DNA of 64,000 nucleotides from Lineus longissimus (lineage: Eukaryota > Nemertea > Pilidiophora > Heteronemertea > Lineidae). Shown here in pieces: positions 34,097-45,890 of this stretch. The stretch covers positions 13,782,437 to 13,846,436 of the forward strand of contig NC_088313.1 of the NCBI RefSeq assembly GCF_910592395.1, written 5' to 3'. Within the stretch, counting starts at the first letter, position 1, and every line of letters begins with the position of its first letter. The notes beneath the pieces are model-generated. The model was given only the letters and a program-made list of their open reading frames with translations, was not told the origin of the DNA and ran no database searches. The translations under genes were made by a program, and so were the position numbers.

Positions 34097-34865
34097 CATA
34101 CTTCGAGTTGGGATAAATGGAAAAATATATACATGTATTCTCAAAAACATCCAAAATCTCTCTTCGTCGCGCAACTTGGCAATTTCATCATAACGGTGTA
34201 GTTATATCGGGGAGTCAGAAGTGTTGGCTTGACGCAAGCCTGGGCCTAATATTGAACGATCTGACTTATGTGGAATTGATTATAGCTGCTTCAATAGCGA
34301 CAAATAACACTTTGAATTCAGTTCAATAAGGAAGAGCAAAAGCAGAGCGACAATAATTAACACAAAAATGCTGAAGATTTGCAAACTTCACGCCATATGT
34401 TCAATTCTGTAATGGAAAAAGCTTCTGAAAACTCTGCACATAAAAACAGGTCTCGATCGTCTCGTTCTTGGATGCAATTACTGTAACACGCGACGGGGGA
34501 GTTCCCTTAACTAGGCAGGAATGAATTGCCTCTCCATCCCGTTAGTGTTAGAGGAAGAGTTGATCCGCGTCGCTTGTGCTGTGGTTCATAGAAATCACAC
34601 AGAGAGATGTAGATCAATGCAATCTATATACATGGACATGCACTTGTAGATTCAGATTAGACATAAAACTCGTTTAACGTAACAATATTCCTCCATGAAG
34701 AATCAGTTCCCCTATTTTTGATTGTAAGGCGTCGGAAGCCAATAATAGTCCTCTTAGAATACAATCTCACAACACTCTTGGAAACAAAGTTTTTTGAGCG
34801 TTTGAGAAGGCAAAGGCCAACAGAAATATGCACTTCGTTCATGTTTTTATATGGTTTTCGACCTT

Positions 34866-34960
34866 CTGACTTGTTTTCCTGAAAAACCTTTTAGGTGTGC
34901 TGATTTGTGTTGGCTGAAAAACTTTTGAAGGTAACGCTCAAAAGCATTGTTTCAAACACT
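34866..34960. mobile_element. Palindromic AAAAACC element, copy 4 (half element)
   Basis: Only the right half: CCTGAAAAACCTTTTAGG, TTTGTGTTGGCTGAAAAAC, TTTTGAAGG, GCTCAAAAGCATTGTTT. Confidence 0.55.
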
Positions 34961-35606
34961 GTGGCGCTGTTTGCTCTCCGCCCTTTCTCTCTATGCATCA
35001 TAGTTTATTATATTCCTTTGAAATCTCAAATCGCTCGATTTTGCTCTCTGTCGCCATGCTCCAGTCCACAAATTCAATATTAAAATTTCGTTAAAACGCA
35101 TTTTGATAATTTCACCAAATTTCAATCAGAACATTTTCACGCACTAAAACATAACGTTTTTCGAAATTCACTCAAGAATTTATCTCGTTGGATGAAGTTC
35201 TCTGCGGAATATCGTTTTGCTTATCACAGCATACTAATTTTTGTAAATTTGCAAGAAGATTACGGCCGCTTGATCACCGCGCGGTGGTATTGTCTCACCG
35301 CTTGGCCGCATGTTGCGTTCTATCTATTGTTGAGACTGTAGCCCGGGAAATCAATCTCCTGCTTAATAATTGGCTGTTGCGGCAAAAGGACTGTTTGAAG
35401 GCAGTAATAAACCAGGTAAAGAAGAATAAGAAGGACATCTTTTGTTTGATAAGACTTTTTACTAAGGAAACTGGTAGCCAAAGACTGTATTTGTCGTGAT
35501 ATGTTTCACTATCCATCTTGAACCAGACTTCGCCCTACGGGATGAGGGAAAACACGGCATGTTGAGTGTCATAATCGAGCGTAGTTTCCGACAATCCGTT
35601 TTTGGC
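34961..35606. other. No supported gene
   Basis: AT-rich. A plus-strand frame of 103 codons (35,188-35,499) has a hydrophobic start but no recognised domain or splice support. Confidence 0.3.
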
Positions 35607-35657
35607 TCACCGTAGGGGAGTCTATACAATACCGCAGTGTCCGTCGTCCGTCGTCGT

Positions 35658-35740
<83 letters not shown>

Positions 35741-37323
35741 CGTCGTATCCTAGTTCAAAAACAGTGGCACGTTTCTTAACCGCTAGGCCTATGAACTTAA
35801 AACTTTGTACACATCACCCCCTAGGTCAGATGACCCGTGACACTAAATTTCTGTCCGATCTGATTCTCTACTTGGCCACCAGGGGGCCAAATGTGGATAT
35901 CTAAAAAGTGTGATATCTCGCTTATTAGTGACTTGTTTTCGATGAAACTTTTGTTGTAGGTACTCATAGCAAATATACATCTTATATCATACGGGTTTTT
36001 AATTTGACCTACTTTTCAAGGTCACAGAGGTCATATGGCGTAAATTGGCCATTAGAGTGTAAACTATGGCACGTTTCTTAACCTCTAAAGCTATGAACTT
36101 GAAACTTGGTACATATAACCCCCTATATCACATAGCCTCTGGTGCTGAATTTCAGTTTGATCTGATTCTCAACTTTGCCACCAGGGGGCCAAATGTGGAT
36201 ATCTAAAAAGTGTGATATCTCGCTTATAAGTGACTTGTTTTCGATAAAATTTTTATGGTAGGTACCCTTAGGAAGAATACATCATATATCTTACGGGTTT
36301 TCAATTTGACCTACTTTTCAAGGTCACAGAGGTCATATGGCGTAAATTGGCCGTTAGAGTGTAAACTATGGCACGTTTCTTAACCACTAAAGCTATGAAC
36401 TTGAAACTTGGTACATATAACCCCCTATATCACATAGCCTCTGGTGCTGAATTTCAGTTTGATCTGATTCTCAACTTTGCCACCAGGGGGCCAAAAGTGG
36501 AAATCTAAAAAGTGTGATATCTCGCTTATAAGTGACTTGTTTTCGATAAAATTTTTATGGTAGGTACCCTTAGGAAGAATACATCACATATCTTACGGGT
36601 TTTCAATTTGACCTACTTTTCAAGGTAACAGAGGTCATATGGCGTAAATTGGCCGTTAGAGTGTAAACTATGGCACGTTTCTTAACCAGTAAAGCTATGA
36701 ACTTGAAACTTGGTGCATATAACCCCCTACATCAGATAACCTCTGATGCCAAATTTTGGCTTGATCTGATTCTTTATTTGGCCACCAGGGGGCCATAATG
36801 GAAAAAGTAAGAAGTGCAATATCTTGCTTATTTTTAGTGATTCGTTTTCAATAACATTTTTATGGTAGGTTCTCCTAGCAAGGATACATCACATATCATA
36901 TGAGTTTTTGATCTGACCTGCTTTTCAAGGTCACAGAGGTCAAATGGCGTAAATTTGTCGTTTGATTGTAACTATGGCACGTTTCTTAACCACTAAAGCT
37001 TCGAACTTGAAATTTGATACACATGACTCCCTACGTCATGGAACCTCGGACACCGAATTTCGATCTGATCTGGTACTCAACTCGGCCACCAGGAGGCCAA
37101 AACTAAAATAGGTAAAAAGTGCAATATCTCGTTTATTATTGACTTGTTTTTGATGATATTCTTATGGTACTTACTCCAAGCAACGATACATCACATGTCA
37201 TACCGACTTTGGTTTGACCTATATACTATACATGTACAATGTTTCTTAATCTGGATGAATTACAAAGCACCAAATATCTATACGGTGAGCACAATGGCCC
37301 CTGGCCGTTTCATTCATGCATGT
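35607..37323 (+). mobile_element. Tandem-core element, copy B1 (5 core units)
   Basis: Head GGCTCACCGTAGGGGAGTCT, then a (GTC)n tract (about 35,641-35,748), then five core units whose GGCACGTTTCTTAACC anchors lie at 35,766, 36,068, 36,370, 36,672 and 36,976 (period 302-304 bp), then the end GGTGAGCACAATGGCCCCTGG near 37,284. Each unit contains an ACTTG(A/G)TAC-like block, a (G/T)GCCACCAGGGGGCC block, a TATGGTAGGTAC block and TTTGACCTACTTTTCAAGG followed by TCACAGAGGTCA. No protein is encoded. The units within an element are more diverged from each other than matching units between B1 and B2. Confidence 0.9.
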
Positions 37324-37379
37324 TTGGCTCACCGTAGGGGAGTCTATACAATACCGCAGTGTCCGTCGTCCGTCGTCGT

Positions 37380-37430
<51 letters not shown>

Positions 37431-38728
37431 GCGTCGTCGTCGTCGTCGTCCGTCGTATCCTAGTTCAAAAACAGTGGCACGTTTCTTAACCGCTAGGCCT
37501 ATGAACTTAAAACTTTGTACACATGACCCCCTAGGTCAGATGACCCGTGACACTAAATTTCTGTCCGATCTGATTCTCTACTTGGCCACCAGGGGGCCAA
37601 ATGTGGATATCTAAAAAGTGTGATATCTCGCTTATTAGTGACTTGTTTTCGATGAAACTTTTGTTGTAGGTACTCATAGCAAATATACATCTTATATCAT
37701 ACGGGTTTTTAATTTGACCTACTTTTCAAGGTCACAGAGGTCATATGGCGTAAATTGGCCGTTAGAGTGTAAATTATGGCACGTTTCTTAACCACTAAAG
37801 CTATGAACTTGAAACTTGGTACATATAACCCCCTATATCACATAGCCTCTGGTGCTGAATTTCCGTTCGATCTGATTCTCAACTTTGCCACCAGGGGGCC
37901 AAAAGTGGAAATCTAAAAAGTATGATATCTCGCTTATAAGTGACTTGTTTTCGATAAAATTTTTATGGTAGGTACCCTTAGGAAGAATACATCACATATC
38001 TTACGGGTTTTCAATTTGACCTACTTTTCAAGGTCACAGAGGTCATATGGCGTAAATTGGCCGTTAGAGTGTAAACTATGGCACGTTTCTTAACCAGTAA
38101 AGCTATGAACTTGAAACTTGGTGCATATAACCCCCTACATCAGATAACCTCTGATGCCAAATTTTGGCTTGATCTGATTCTTTATTTGGCCACCAGGGGG
38201 CCATAATGGAAAAAGTAAGAAGTGCAATATCTTGCTTATTTTTAGTGATTCGTTTTCAATAACATTTTTATGGTAGGTTCTCCTAGCAAGGATACATCAC
38301 ATATCATATGAGTTTTTGATCTGACCTGCTTTTCAAGGTCACAGAGGTCAAATGGCGTAAATTTGTCGTTTGATTGTAACTATGGCACGTTTCTTAACCA
38401 CTAAAGCTTTGAACTTGAAATTTGATACACATGACTCCCTACGTCATGTAACCTCGGACACCGAATTTCGATCTGATCTGGTACTCAACTCGGCCACCAG
38501 GAGGCCAAAACTAAAATAGGTAAAAAGTGCAATATCTCGTTTATTATTGACTTGTTTTTGATGATATTCTTATGGTACTTACTCCAAGCAACGATACATC
38601 ACATGTCATACCGACTTTGGTTTGACCTATATACTATACATGTACAATGTTTCTTAATCTGGATGAATTACAAAGCACCAAATATCTATACGGTGAGCAC
38701 AATGGCCCCTGGCCGTTTCATTATACAT
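37324..38728 (+). mobile_element. Tandem-core element, copy B2 (4 core units), adjacent to B1
   Basis: Same head, (GTC)n tract (about 37,361-37,458, with one GGC interruption), core units anchored at 37,476, 37,778, 38,080 and 38,384, and the same end at 38,692. Nearly identical to B1 unit for unit, but one core unit shorter. It starts directly after the tail of B1, so it arose by tandem duplication or unequal crossover. The open frames through the head merely translate the GTC tract as poly-Arg. Confidence 0.9.
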
Positions 38729-38793
38729 AGCGCTTTAGAGGGGGAAGGAACTCCAATGTACCGAGAATATATACTCAGATTGCGTTCAATCTG

Positions 38794-39005
38794 AGGTTTT
38801 GAAAAACCAAAGTGTTTCGGCCAACACGACAAATATGTAGTTCGTCGAAGTTATCGGTAAAATAAAAAGCCCTTATGGTTTTTCAGATTCAGAAAGACCT
38901 CTAAGGGTTTTTCACTTTGGAGAAAAACCTGGGGGAGACATAATATTTGTGTCGGTCAAAAATACCATTAATGATTTTTAAAAAGCCCTGAAACATTTCT
39001 TTCTT
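38794..39005. mobile_element. Palindromic AAAAACC element, copy 5
   Basis: Left: GAGGTTTTGAAAAACCAAAG, TGTTTCGGCCAACACGAC. Right: GAAAGACCTCTAAGGG, GAGAAAAACCTGGGGGAG, ATTTGTGTCGGTCAAAAAT, CCTGAAACATTTCTTTC. It lies about 65 bp beyond the end of B2. Confidence 0.7.
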
Positions 39006-39464
39006 TAGTGATTGGTTACATCGCAAATATCAAAGCAGACTTGACGAGATGCTGTGATCACCGGACGCTGTATTATAAGGTTGTTGACTACATCCGACAT
39101 GTCTGAGGAGGCTTTGACCAATGAGATTCACGCCGAAGGGCACTTTAAACAAGTTAAATTTACCATAAGGAAGGTGTCTTTTAATCACTGTAAGCAGCAG
39201 ACATACATTTTGATTTGTAATAACAACTACAACGACCAAAAACGAATGATAGAATATTTGTATACCCAGTATTTCCAGCACACGCCCTCCCCTCTCGCTT
39301 ATTTTGTGGTGAGGTACAAAAGTTAGAAAGGCTTTAATCACACAAAGAAATGATAGCGACTAACGCTGTGCCTTCATTCCCTTTCTGACAAAGCCCCAAG
39401 CAAGGTTGATCGCAGTATCTGTTCTTGGGTAACACACAGGGGATATGCCCTTCTGCTGTCATGT

Positions 39465-39620
39465 CCTTTTAACATCAAGGGGCCTTCAGGCGTGGAATGT
39501 CATCTGTAATCAGTTACAGCGCTCTGATAATCATCAAATATTCTTTAAAAAAATACGGAATACAAAATATTTCAAATGGGAATTGATCGAACAGTTTAGC
39601 GGCACAAGAGGATATCAAAG
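39465..39620 (+). mobile_element. Possible LINE RT C-terminal fragment
   Basis: A plus-strand frame reads LLTSRGLQAWNVICNQLQRS, then DNHQIFFKKIRNTKYF. The pattern RG-x3-WN-x7-L-x10-FKK-x2-R matches the C-terminal tail seen in many LINE reverse transcriptases. It is short and isolated, so the call is tentative. Confidence 0.35.
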
Positions 39621-40186
39621 AAAGAAAAAAACATCACTACACTGGTCGACATTAAAATTCAACACTACGAATATGGCAGCACGGTCACTGCATAACAATA
39701 TAATGTTTCGCGCTCTGTAAACAGAGCAAATGTTACATTATCCCGATATTGCCGTACCTTTTTTTATCTCTCTCAAATCACGCAGTTTTACCAAGAACAT
39801 CGGTACACACAGCATCTTCGACAATGTGAATACACCGCATGGAATTCGGCATAACAATCAGGGATGAGCCCCGAACTAAACCTGATAGAACAACTGTACA
39901 ATGTACATGTACATGTATTTTTTCTGCTACTCACCCAAAAGGAAGGTCATGATCTACTCTAAGTAATCCATGTTTATTTAAATAAGACATACGGTCGCGT
40001 GCTCATCGCAGCTAGGATGTTATTCCGAGTCACAAATTTATGCTTTATAGACCAGTTCATTCTAAAATATGCATTGACCTTGGTTGGAGATTTTGATAGG
40101 CAAAGGAGTTGGTCAAAATTTTCCCGGACAGGAGGGCTATTAGAACCAAAGGCAGAACCTTGTCCTACTCGTAGAAATACATGTAA

Positions 40187-40372
40187 AGGTTTTTGGCTTC
40201 TGATGAAAAACCAATGAAGGTTACTCGGCCAGCACAAATATACACCCCGCAGAAGATTTTTTTAAATGAAAAAATTCAAATGGTTTTTAGGAGATTGTGA
40301 AAAACCTCTTCAAAGTGCATATTTTTGTCGACTGAAAAAGTTTTTTAAAAGCTGAAAAACCTTATTTCTAAG
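40187..40372. mobile_element. Palindromic AAAAACC element, copy 6
   Basis: Left: AAAGGTTTTTGGCTTCTGAT, GAAAAACCAATGAAGG, TCGGCCAGCACAAATATACA, CCCCGCAGAAG. Right: GAAAAACCTCTTCAAAGTGC, TTTTTGTCGACTGAAAAAG, AAAAGCTGAAAAACC, TTATTTCTAAG. Both ends are present and are imperfect reverse complements. Confidence 0.75.
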
Positions 40373-41414
40373 AGGGTAACCTTGTCACTCCACGCTAATC
40401 AATAAGGCTGTCACCCCAAGCCACAAATCAATGGTTAGAACAGTTGATGCTGACAGTTCTGCAGTTATCAATCTTGTTCCTAACATAATCTAATTACCCA
40501 GGTGACAATACTAATTGATTCATTTTGGTAGGGCTCTATTAACATAATCAATAGATGTGGCTAATTTTGGCGGATCTTTAGCTCCTGTTAGCACTGCAAG
40601 GTCGAGTTACTGATAGCCTACTGCAGGTGTCAACTCTCTGAATATGCTAAAGGATGCTTCAAAGAAGAAGAAAAACGAAAAAGCAAGTATTTTTTGTGCT
40701 CAAAGGAAAACCCCATATTATCTTCAAATTCATTAAACGCTGTGAAAAATGTGTTTCCGATAACTCATTTTGTATGACGACCACACAGTGTTCATCATAT
40801 TATTCATCTGAGGCAGGAAAACCATGAAATCGTTATTCTGTCGACAGTCGTTTCATGAGGAAATCGAACTCTTTAACGCAACGTGATGTCATGAATTGTT
40901 TAGCGATTTTAATGAACAAAGAGCCGTGTAGAGCGAAGGCAAACTGTTTTTGAAATTCAATGCAATTAAGCGGAGAATGCACTCTGATTTGGTAAGGAAT
41001 TAGGTTAACAAAACGAGATAGGCATTCAACGCCTACCATCCCCACGGGCTATGAGGTCCTTCCCTTCAGACGTGTCCTGATCAGATGTGAACTAAAGTTT
41101 GAATTCCTGACGGATTCAACTACTTTTATCGATTAATTAATTTCCATGAACAAGCTCTCGTGTCAAAACAAGGGAGCAGAAAAGGCAATATATATAAAGA
41201 AAGATAATGCAACTGGACATGTACTCATATCAGCAAAGAAGTGTACGCGATACCAAAAAAATACACACAAATAAAACTAAACCTTTCCAACAGATTTTTC
41301 TTATTTTGCAGCAAGTTGTACCATGTTCTAACCGCACTGGCTACAATCTGCACTTATCAGGTTGCGTATAGATCTTTTGGTGTGACTCTTGGACTGTTAA
41401 ATCTCACTGTGACA
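40373..41414. other. No supported gene
   Basis: At 41,285-41,305 a strong acceptor-like stretch (TTTTTCTTATTTTGCAG) is followed by short open frames, one of which runs into the (TCA)n tract as poly-Ser. Not called. Confidence 0.3.
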
Positions 41415-41416
41415 TT

Positions 41417-41486
<70 letters not shown>
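41415..41486. repeat. (TCA)n microsatellite
   Basis: About 23 uninterrupted TCA/ATC units. It would read as poly-Ser in one frame. Confidence 0.98.
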
Positions 41487-43289
41487 AGTTCCTTAACCTA
41501 ATGGCAGTGGGGTCAACACAGCAGTGTTCACAATTAATCTCCACTGAGATATGTTTTCAGCGGCCCCTATTAGCTTGGGTTCGCACATCATGCACTGACT
41601 TGATGTCTAAATGTTGGCTCTTACATTGTAACAAACAGAAGGATTTCATTTCAGAGCGTCATACAACGTAAATGTGTTTTTTTTTAAGTTCTCCGCATTT
41701 CCATAGAGATTCAAGCAAATTAACAATGAAGTGTATTGCATACTAATACTCAGTATAGCTGCACCCACCCATTCAGTTATACCATTGAGAATACAAGTCA
41801 CTTGATACTAGTACACGGTATGGTATACAGATGACATGCTATTTGCACTACGCACATACAACAATAATACCGCCAACGAGAGGCGTCTCTTTCTGAATCA
41901 GTACATTATTGCTGTCCCCGGGCTTGCCAAGGCACCTTATAGACAATAATTACCTACAACCAAAATAATTGCAAAAAACACAACATTGACAGATTGCAAA
42001 TTCCTTACGCAGCACAAGCTGATGAAGATCGATTGGACCAAAGTGAAACGATAAATCATCCCAATGCAGTTAATAATTCAAATAAGAAGATCAGAAGGAT
42101 TTGGATCCACCCCACGGTAGCGTGTGAATACAAGGTGTGAGCTGGAACAAAAGGCCAGAGCTCTGCATATTAGGCACTGTGTACATGACATGTACATTGC
42201 TGTACATAGGTTTTTGTCAAAAAAGCACCCTTATGGCCAATCAATCCTCACCAAATTTGATAAGGGCTAGGAAAAACCCTTTACCAATATCATGATAAAA
42301 TTCAAATATTCAATATACCATTTAAGAAAACATGACTTCTGTACAGCATATCTCTCAAATCGTCACTTGCGCATTGATATGGCCGTATCAAAATACAAGT
42401 TCTAAACTGACCAGTGAGACAACATTTTCTTACATTAGATATATTATCAAAAAGCATATTTCTGTGATAGCCTGACTCTGTTACGGTGGCTAGGAAAGGA
42501 CATCTGAGTATCTATGGAATATATGTATTGTAATCGCCACAACCTATAGTTTGTTTAAGTGAATAAAGACATGTAAATATATCACCCCGAGGATCTCGTG
42601 GATAACTGACTGGCGTTTGCAAAAAAAAAACGTTTGAGAAGCATAAGCACGGGATTTCTTCCAATGTCAAAGGGTCAAGATTATCGACACCTATGTTTTT
42701 TATCGATTTCTTCCCCATTGCAATTATATTCGAGTTGCAGGCTTTAAAGAAACATTACGTATAGTCGCTGATCAGCATGAGTTTGGTTCGACCCTGGGGA
42801 TATTAAGTGATTCTAGCAACTTTTTTTCTGTCTGAAAAAAGCTTAAAGGGGATTGATATGTTAATGATGTGATAAAATTGCCGTGGAGAAGCCGTGACAT
42901 GCGTCAGGAATTTTTTTTTTCGGGCTGGATTCGAGTGGAAAAAATGATTGTAATGACGATTAGCTCTACCAGAATATTTCAGTTTTGAAAGACTCTGGCT
43001 GCACGTTGCAAAGGGGGTGATATAGCATGTACGTTATCTCACTTCACTGAAATAATATGGTTTGAACTACTTGAACGAGGCATCATGGACATTCTGAATC
43101 TAAACTTGTCACTCGTTGTCAACTTCTGCCTTTTTGTATCGTTGTGAATGGAGGTAAATTGTGGGCCACCTGCTGTCTCGGAGACACGTAATTCGTGCTG
43201 TTTGTGTGATGTTGCAGGGACAGGTCTGTTGAAACTGTACGGTTTTGTATGTCAATTACAATTACAAGGCTCTGATTGACATTTGACCT
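41487..43289. other. No supported gene
   Basis: Non-repetitive AT-rich sequence. A B-box-like TTGGTTCGACCCTGG near 42,783 is isolated and not called as a tRNA or SINE. Confidence 0.3.
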
Positions 43290-43690
43290 CTTGTCGTAAC
43301 CATTCGGGGATTTCCGGAAGGTCGTCGGAAGTATTCGGGAATTTCCGTGATGCCGATAGTAACGGCTTCTTATCGATACACATTAGCCGCATCACTTGGC
43401 GTGTATAGCTTTGTCGGCCCGGGTGAAGATTGGGCCGATTTATTCCCCACAGTGCATTGGAATAAAATTTGTAAAAAATATGATGAAGTGGAAGGTTGAC
43501 GGAATAGGTTTATGAAATAAATAGTAAATATCAGCAATTTAGTATCAATTTTTTTTGTCACAAAAGCCTTTAAGAGTTTTATTTTCGGCGACCGCCGCGC
43601 CCTTAAGTCGAAAATGTTATTGGAACGTTTCAAAAGGTAGTTACAATAGCGTCGAAAGAGGTTAAAACTGTTAAAATCTAACCTGATAAA
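43290..43690. repeat. Dispersed repeat, copy 2 of 2 (TTCCGACGACCTT family)
   Basis: Colinear with 17,300-17,720: CATTCGGGGATTTCCGG, AAGGTCGTCGGAAG, TTCCGTGATGCC, GCCGCATCACTTGG, CCCCACAGTGCATT, GACCGCCGCGCCC and TTAAAACTGTTAAAATCTA. Confidence 0.65.
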
Positions 43691-44654
43691 ACTCAAAACC
43701 CCACTGCTGCAAACACTGCTGTCAGCGGGTGTATTTTAGGCAAGATACCAAGACCCGCTCTGGGAGGATGGAAAACACCTACATACAACGACCATTACGT
43801 GGTTCAGGTCATTTCTCATCAGTAAGAGAGTCAGTCAAACTGTTTTTCTGGTGCCATTAACGAGCGCGTTGAGGATAATTATTGGCATTGGTATAAGTCC
43901 GCGAGTTCCTGGTTGCAAATCACCACGACAATGTGCATCAGGTGAACAAATCGTTGGCGAATTGCTTTCATATCTGAACAGGTTGAAAAAAGCTATACAT
44001 TAACTGTTTCAGATTGCAAAGGAGCGTCTTTTTAGTTAGGGTGGAAAATATCCGCGAAAGCATTTATTTTTTGGTCCACTCAAGAGAATAGATAGCGACA
44101 AATGCAAATAAGGTCAGAGAACAAGGTGAGCTCCGTAGCCAGGGCTTGAGCTAATGGAAATAAAATATGATTACTTGGAATTCCCGAGAGCAATGCAAAG
44201 AGGCAGTCGGTGTGTAATTCTCATTGCTCTAGTGTTTTTGTTACAAATGCAATTACAGTTTAAATATAAGCACCAACGACTTGATATCCTCATCAAAATT
44301 GGTCCGCTAGATGGTGCCCGGCGATGTTAACAATGTTATTGGTTTTATGAGATCGATCTAAGAGGATAGAGAAGCTATTCAAAAACTTTATCACGCGAAC
44401 AGTATGCCGCATCAGATTAGACATGAAAATGGTCGCTCAACGAATTACCAAGTGACATCTTGTCATGGAAGGCGACAATTAGCAGAAATTGACACAAATG
44501 CATTTGTTTACCCTCTCCTAGGAGTTGGTTAGCGACGATTTGAAAGGGACGATCCCTCTCATGGTATACCTCATCAATTTAGAAAAGAGCGTCACAAATC
44601 CCATGAAATACGTTTAACCAAATAAATACATCTCTTGATCGCCATTAGCTACAG
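43691..44654. other. No supported gene
   Basis: No element or exon recognised. Confidence 0.3.
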
Positions 44655-44800
44655 AACAGTGGTCGTCCCTATGTGGCCCGGGTTCTATGCGACCCGCGCT
44701 CTATGTATCTCCGATCTACAGTGTGTTTATGAGTACCGGGTTCTATGTATCCCCGATCTAAAATATGGTCTATGCGTATCGGGTTCTATCATGTCCCAAT
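44655..44800. repeat. Degenerate short tandem repeat (CGGGTTCTATG)
   Basis: CCCGGGTTCTATGCGACCCG, CTCTATGTATCTCCGATCTA, ACCGGGTTCTATGTATCCCC, GATCTAAAATATGG and ATCGGGTTCTATC form alternating diverged units of roughly 25-50 bp. Confidence 0.6.
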
Positions 44801-45639
44801 GCAGAAGTAGAGAATGTCCCCTATAAACGCTGTCCGGCCATTGTATTCTTGCGGGTTATGGTATAGGGCGAGGCGTCAATAGCTCAATAGAGATTGAAGC
44901 GCATAAGAGAATCCTTTGTTCCCCGGACATCTCGTGATTAAAATTTTATACTGGTTACAGGCCAAGAGTTTCACTGGAGTCAAAGGCATGCCTTCCAGTT
45001 TCTTCTTTTAAAAGTCACAAAGGATTCCGGCAAATTCCCGTAAATTTACTATTCACATCAGTCCATGAAAGCAGATTGAAGTGAATAATTTGCCATCTCC
45101 CCATATGACACATATATAGGGCCAATTGGTAATTAGAATGTGACATTGGCCGTGCGTTATAGGGGCCTCTCAGAAACACTCTTAAGTTATCCTCCCGATA
45201 AACCGACATATGCAGTACATTTGGAATCAATCGAGGACAATGTATTTCACTTAGAATAATTGCCACGTCGTTCTACTCACTCGGATTTAATTGGGATAAC
45301 CCATTACTAGTCAAGCTGTTCGTGGCGAAGTTACGGCGGCTACATGGGTAGAGAGCATGAAAGGTGCTTTTATGACATGAATGCCAAATCTCAAATTGAA
45401 GCATTTCCGACGAACTGTAGATGAATTATGAAGACGCTGATAGCAAGATCACCTTTTCTTTGGTGGCTCCAAGTGCAATGGGTTGATATTACGAACACAG
45501 TTTCAATTTTGACCAACGATTAGATAAAAAAATTAAATACGTGTACAACATAATAAAGCTCAAGGCTTGCCCCAAGGCACAGTTCAGAGATTAGAAACCT
45601 ATAAAATGTCCATTTCTAAAATAATAATTATAAAAAAGG

Positions 45640-45890
45640 AATATTTAAAAATAAGTCCTTTGTAAAAGTGTACAAGGACTTCGTAAAAAGTTATAAGTCA
45701 ACAACTTTTTAAAAAAGGTTAGTTTTTAAAGCGCTACTAAAAGATGTTATGTAGAACCACTACATCCTCGGGAAGAGAGTTCCATAGGACGGTCCATTGA
45801 ATGGAAATGACCGCTCTCTCTTTTTTTTTTCCTTGGAATTATTTATATATTTTTTGAATCTGAGCGCAGTGGCTGGTAACGATTATCCAA
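45640..45890 (-). mobile_element. L2-like retrotransposon 3' remnant
   Basis: Minus strand: YQPLRSDSKN, then (one frame change) RAVISIQWTVLWNSLPEDVV, then ALKTNLF. This is the WNSLP...LKT-x-LF tail of L2/CR1-type RTs, also seen at 21.4 kb. The 3' side has a hairpin, AAGTCCTTTGTA with TACAAGGACTT (45,653-45,681). Stops and frame changes show that it is dead. Confidence 0.75.

Noticed and set aside
42745-42815. B-box-like TTGGTTCGACCCTGG, possible tRNA or SINE
   Set aside because: No A box, no cloverleaf and no alignable SINE body.
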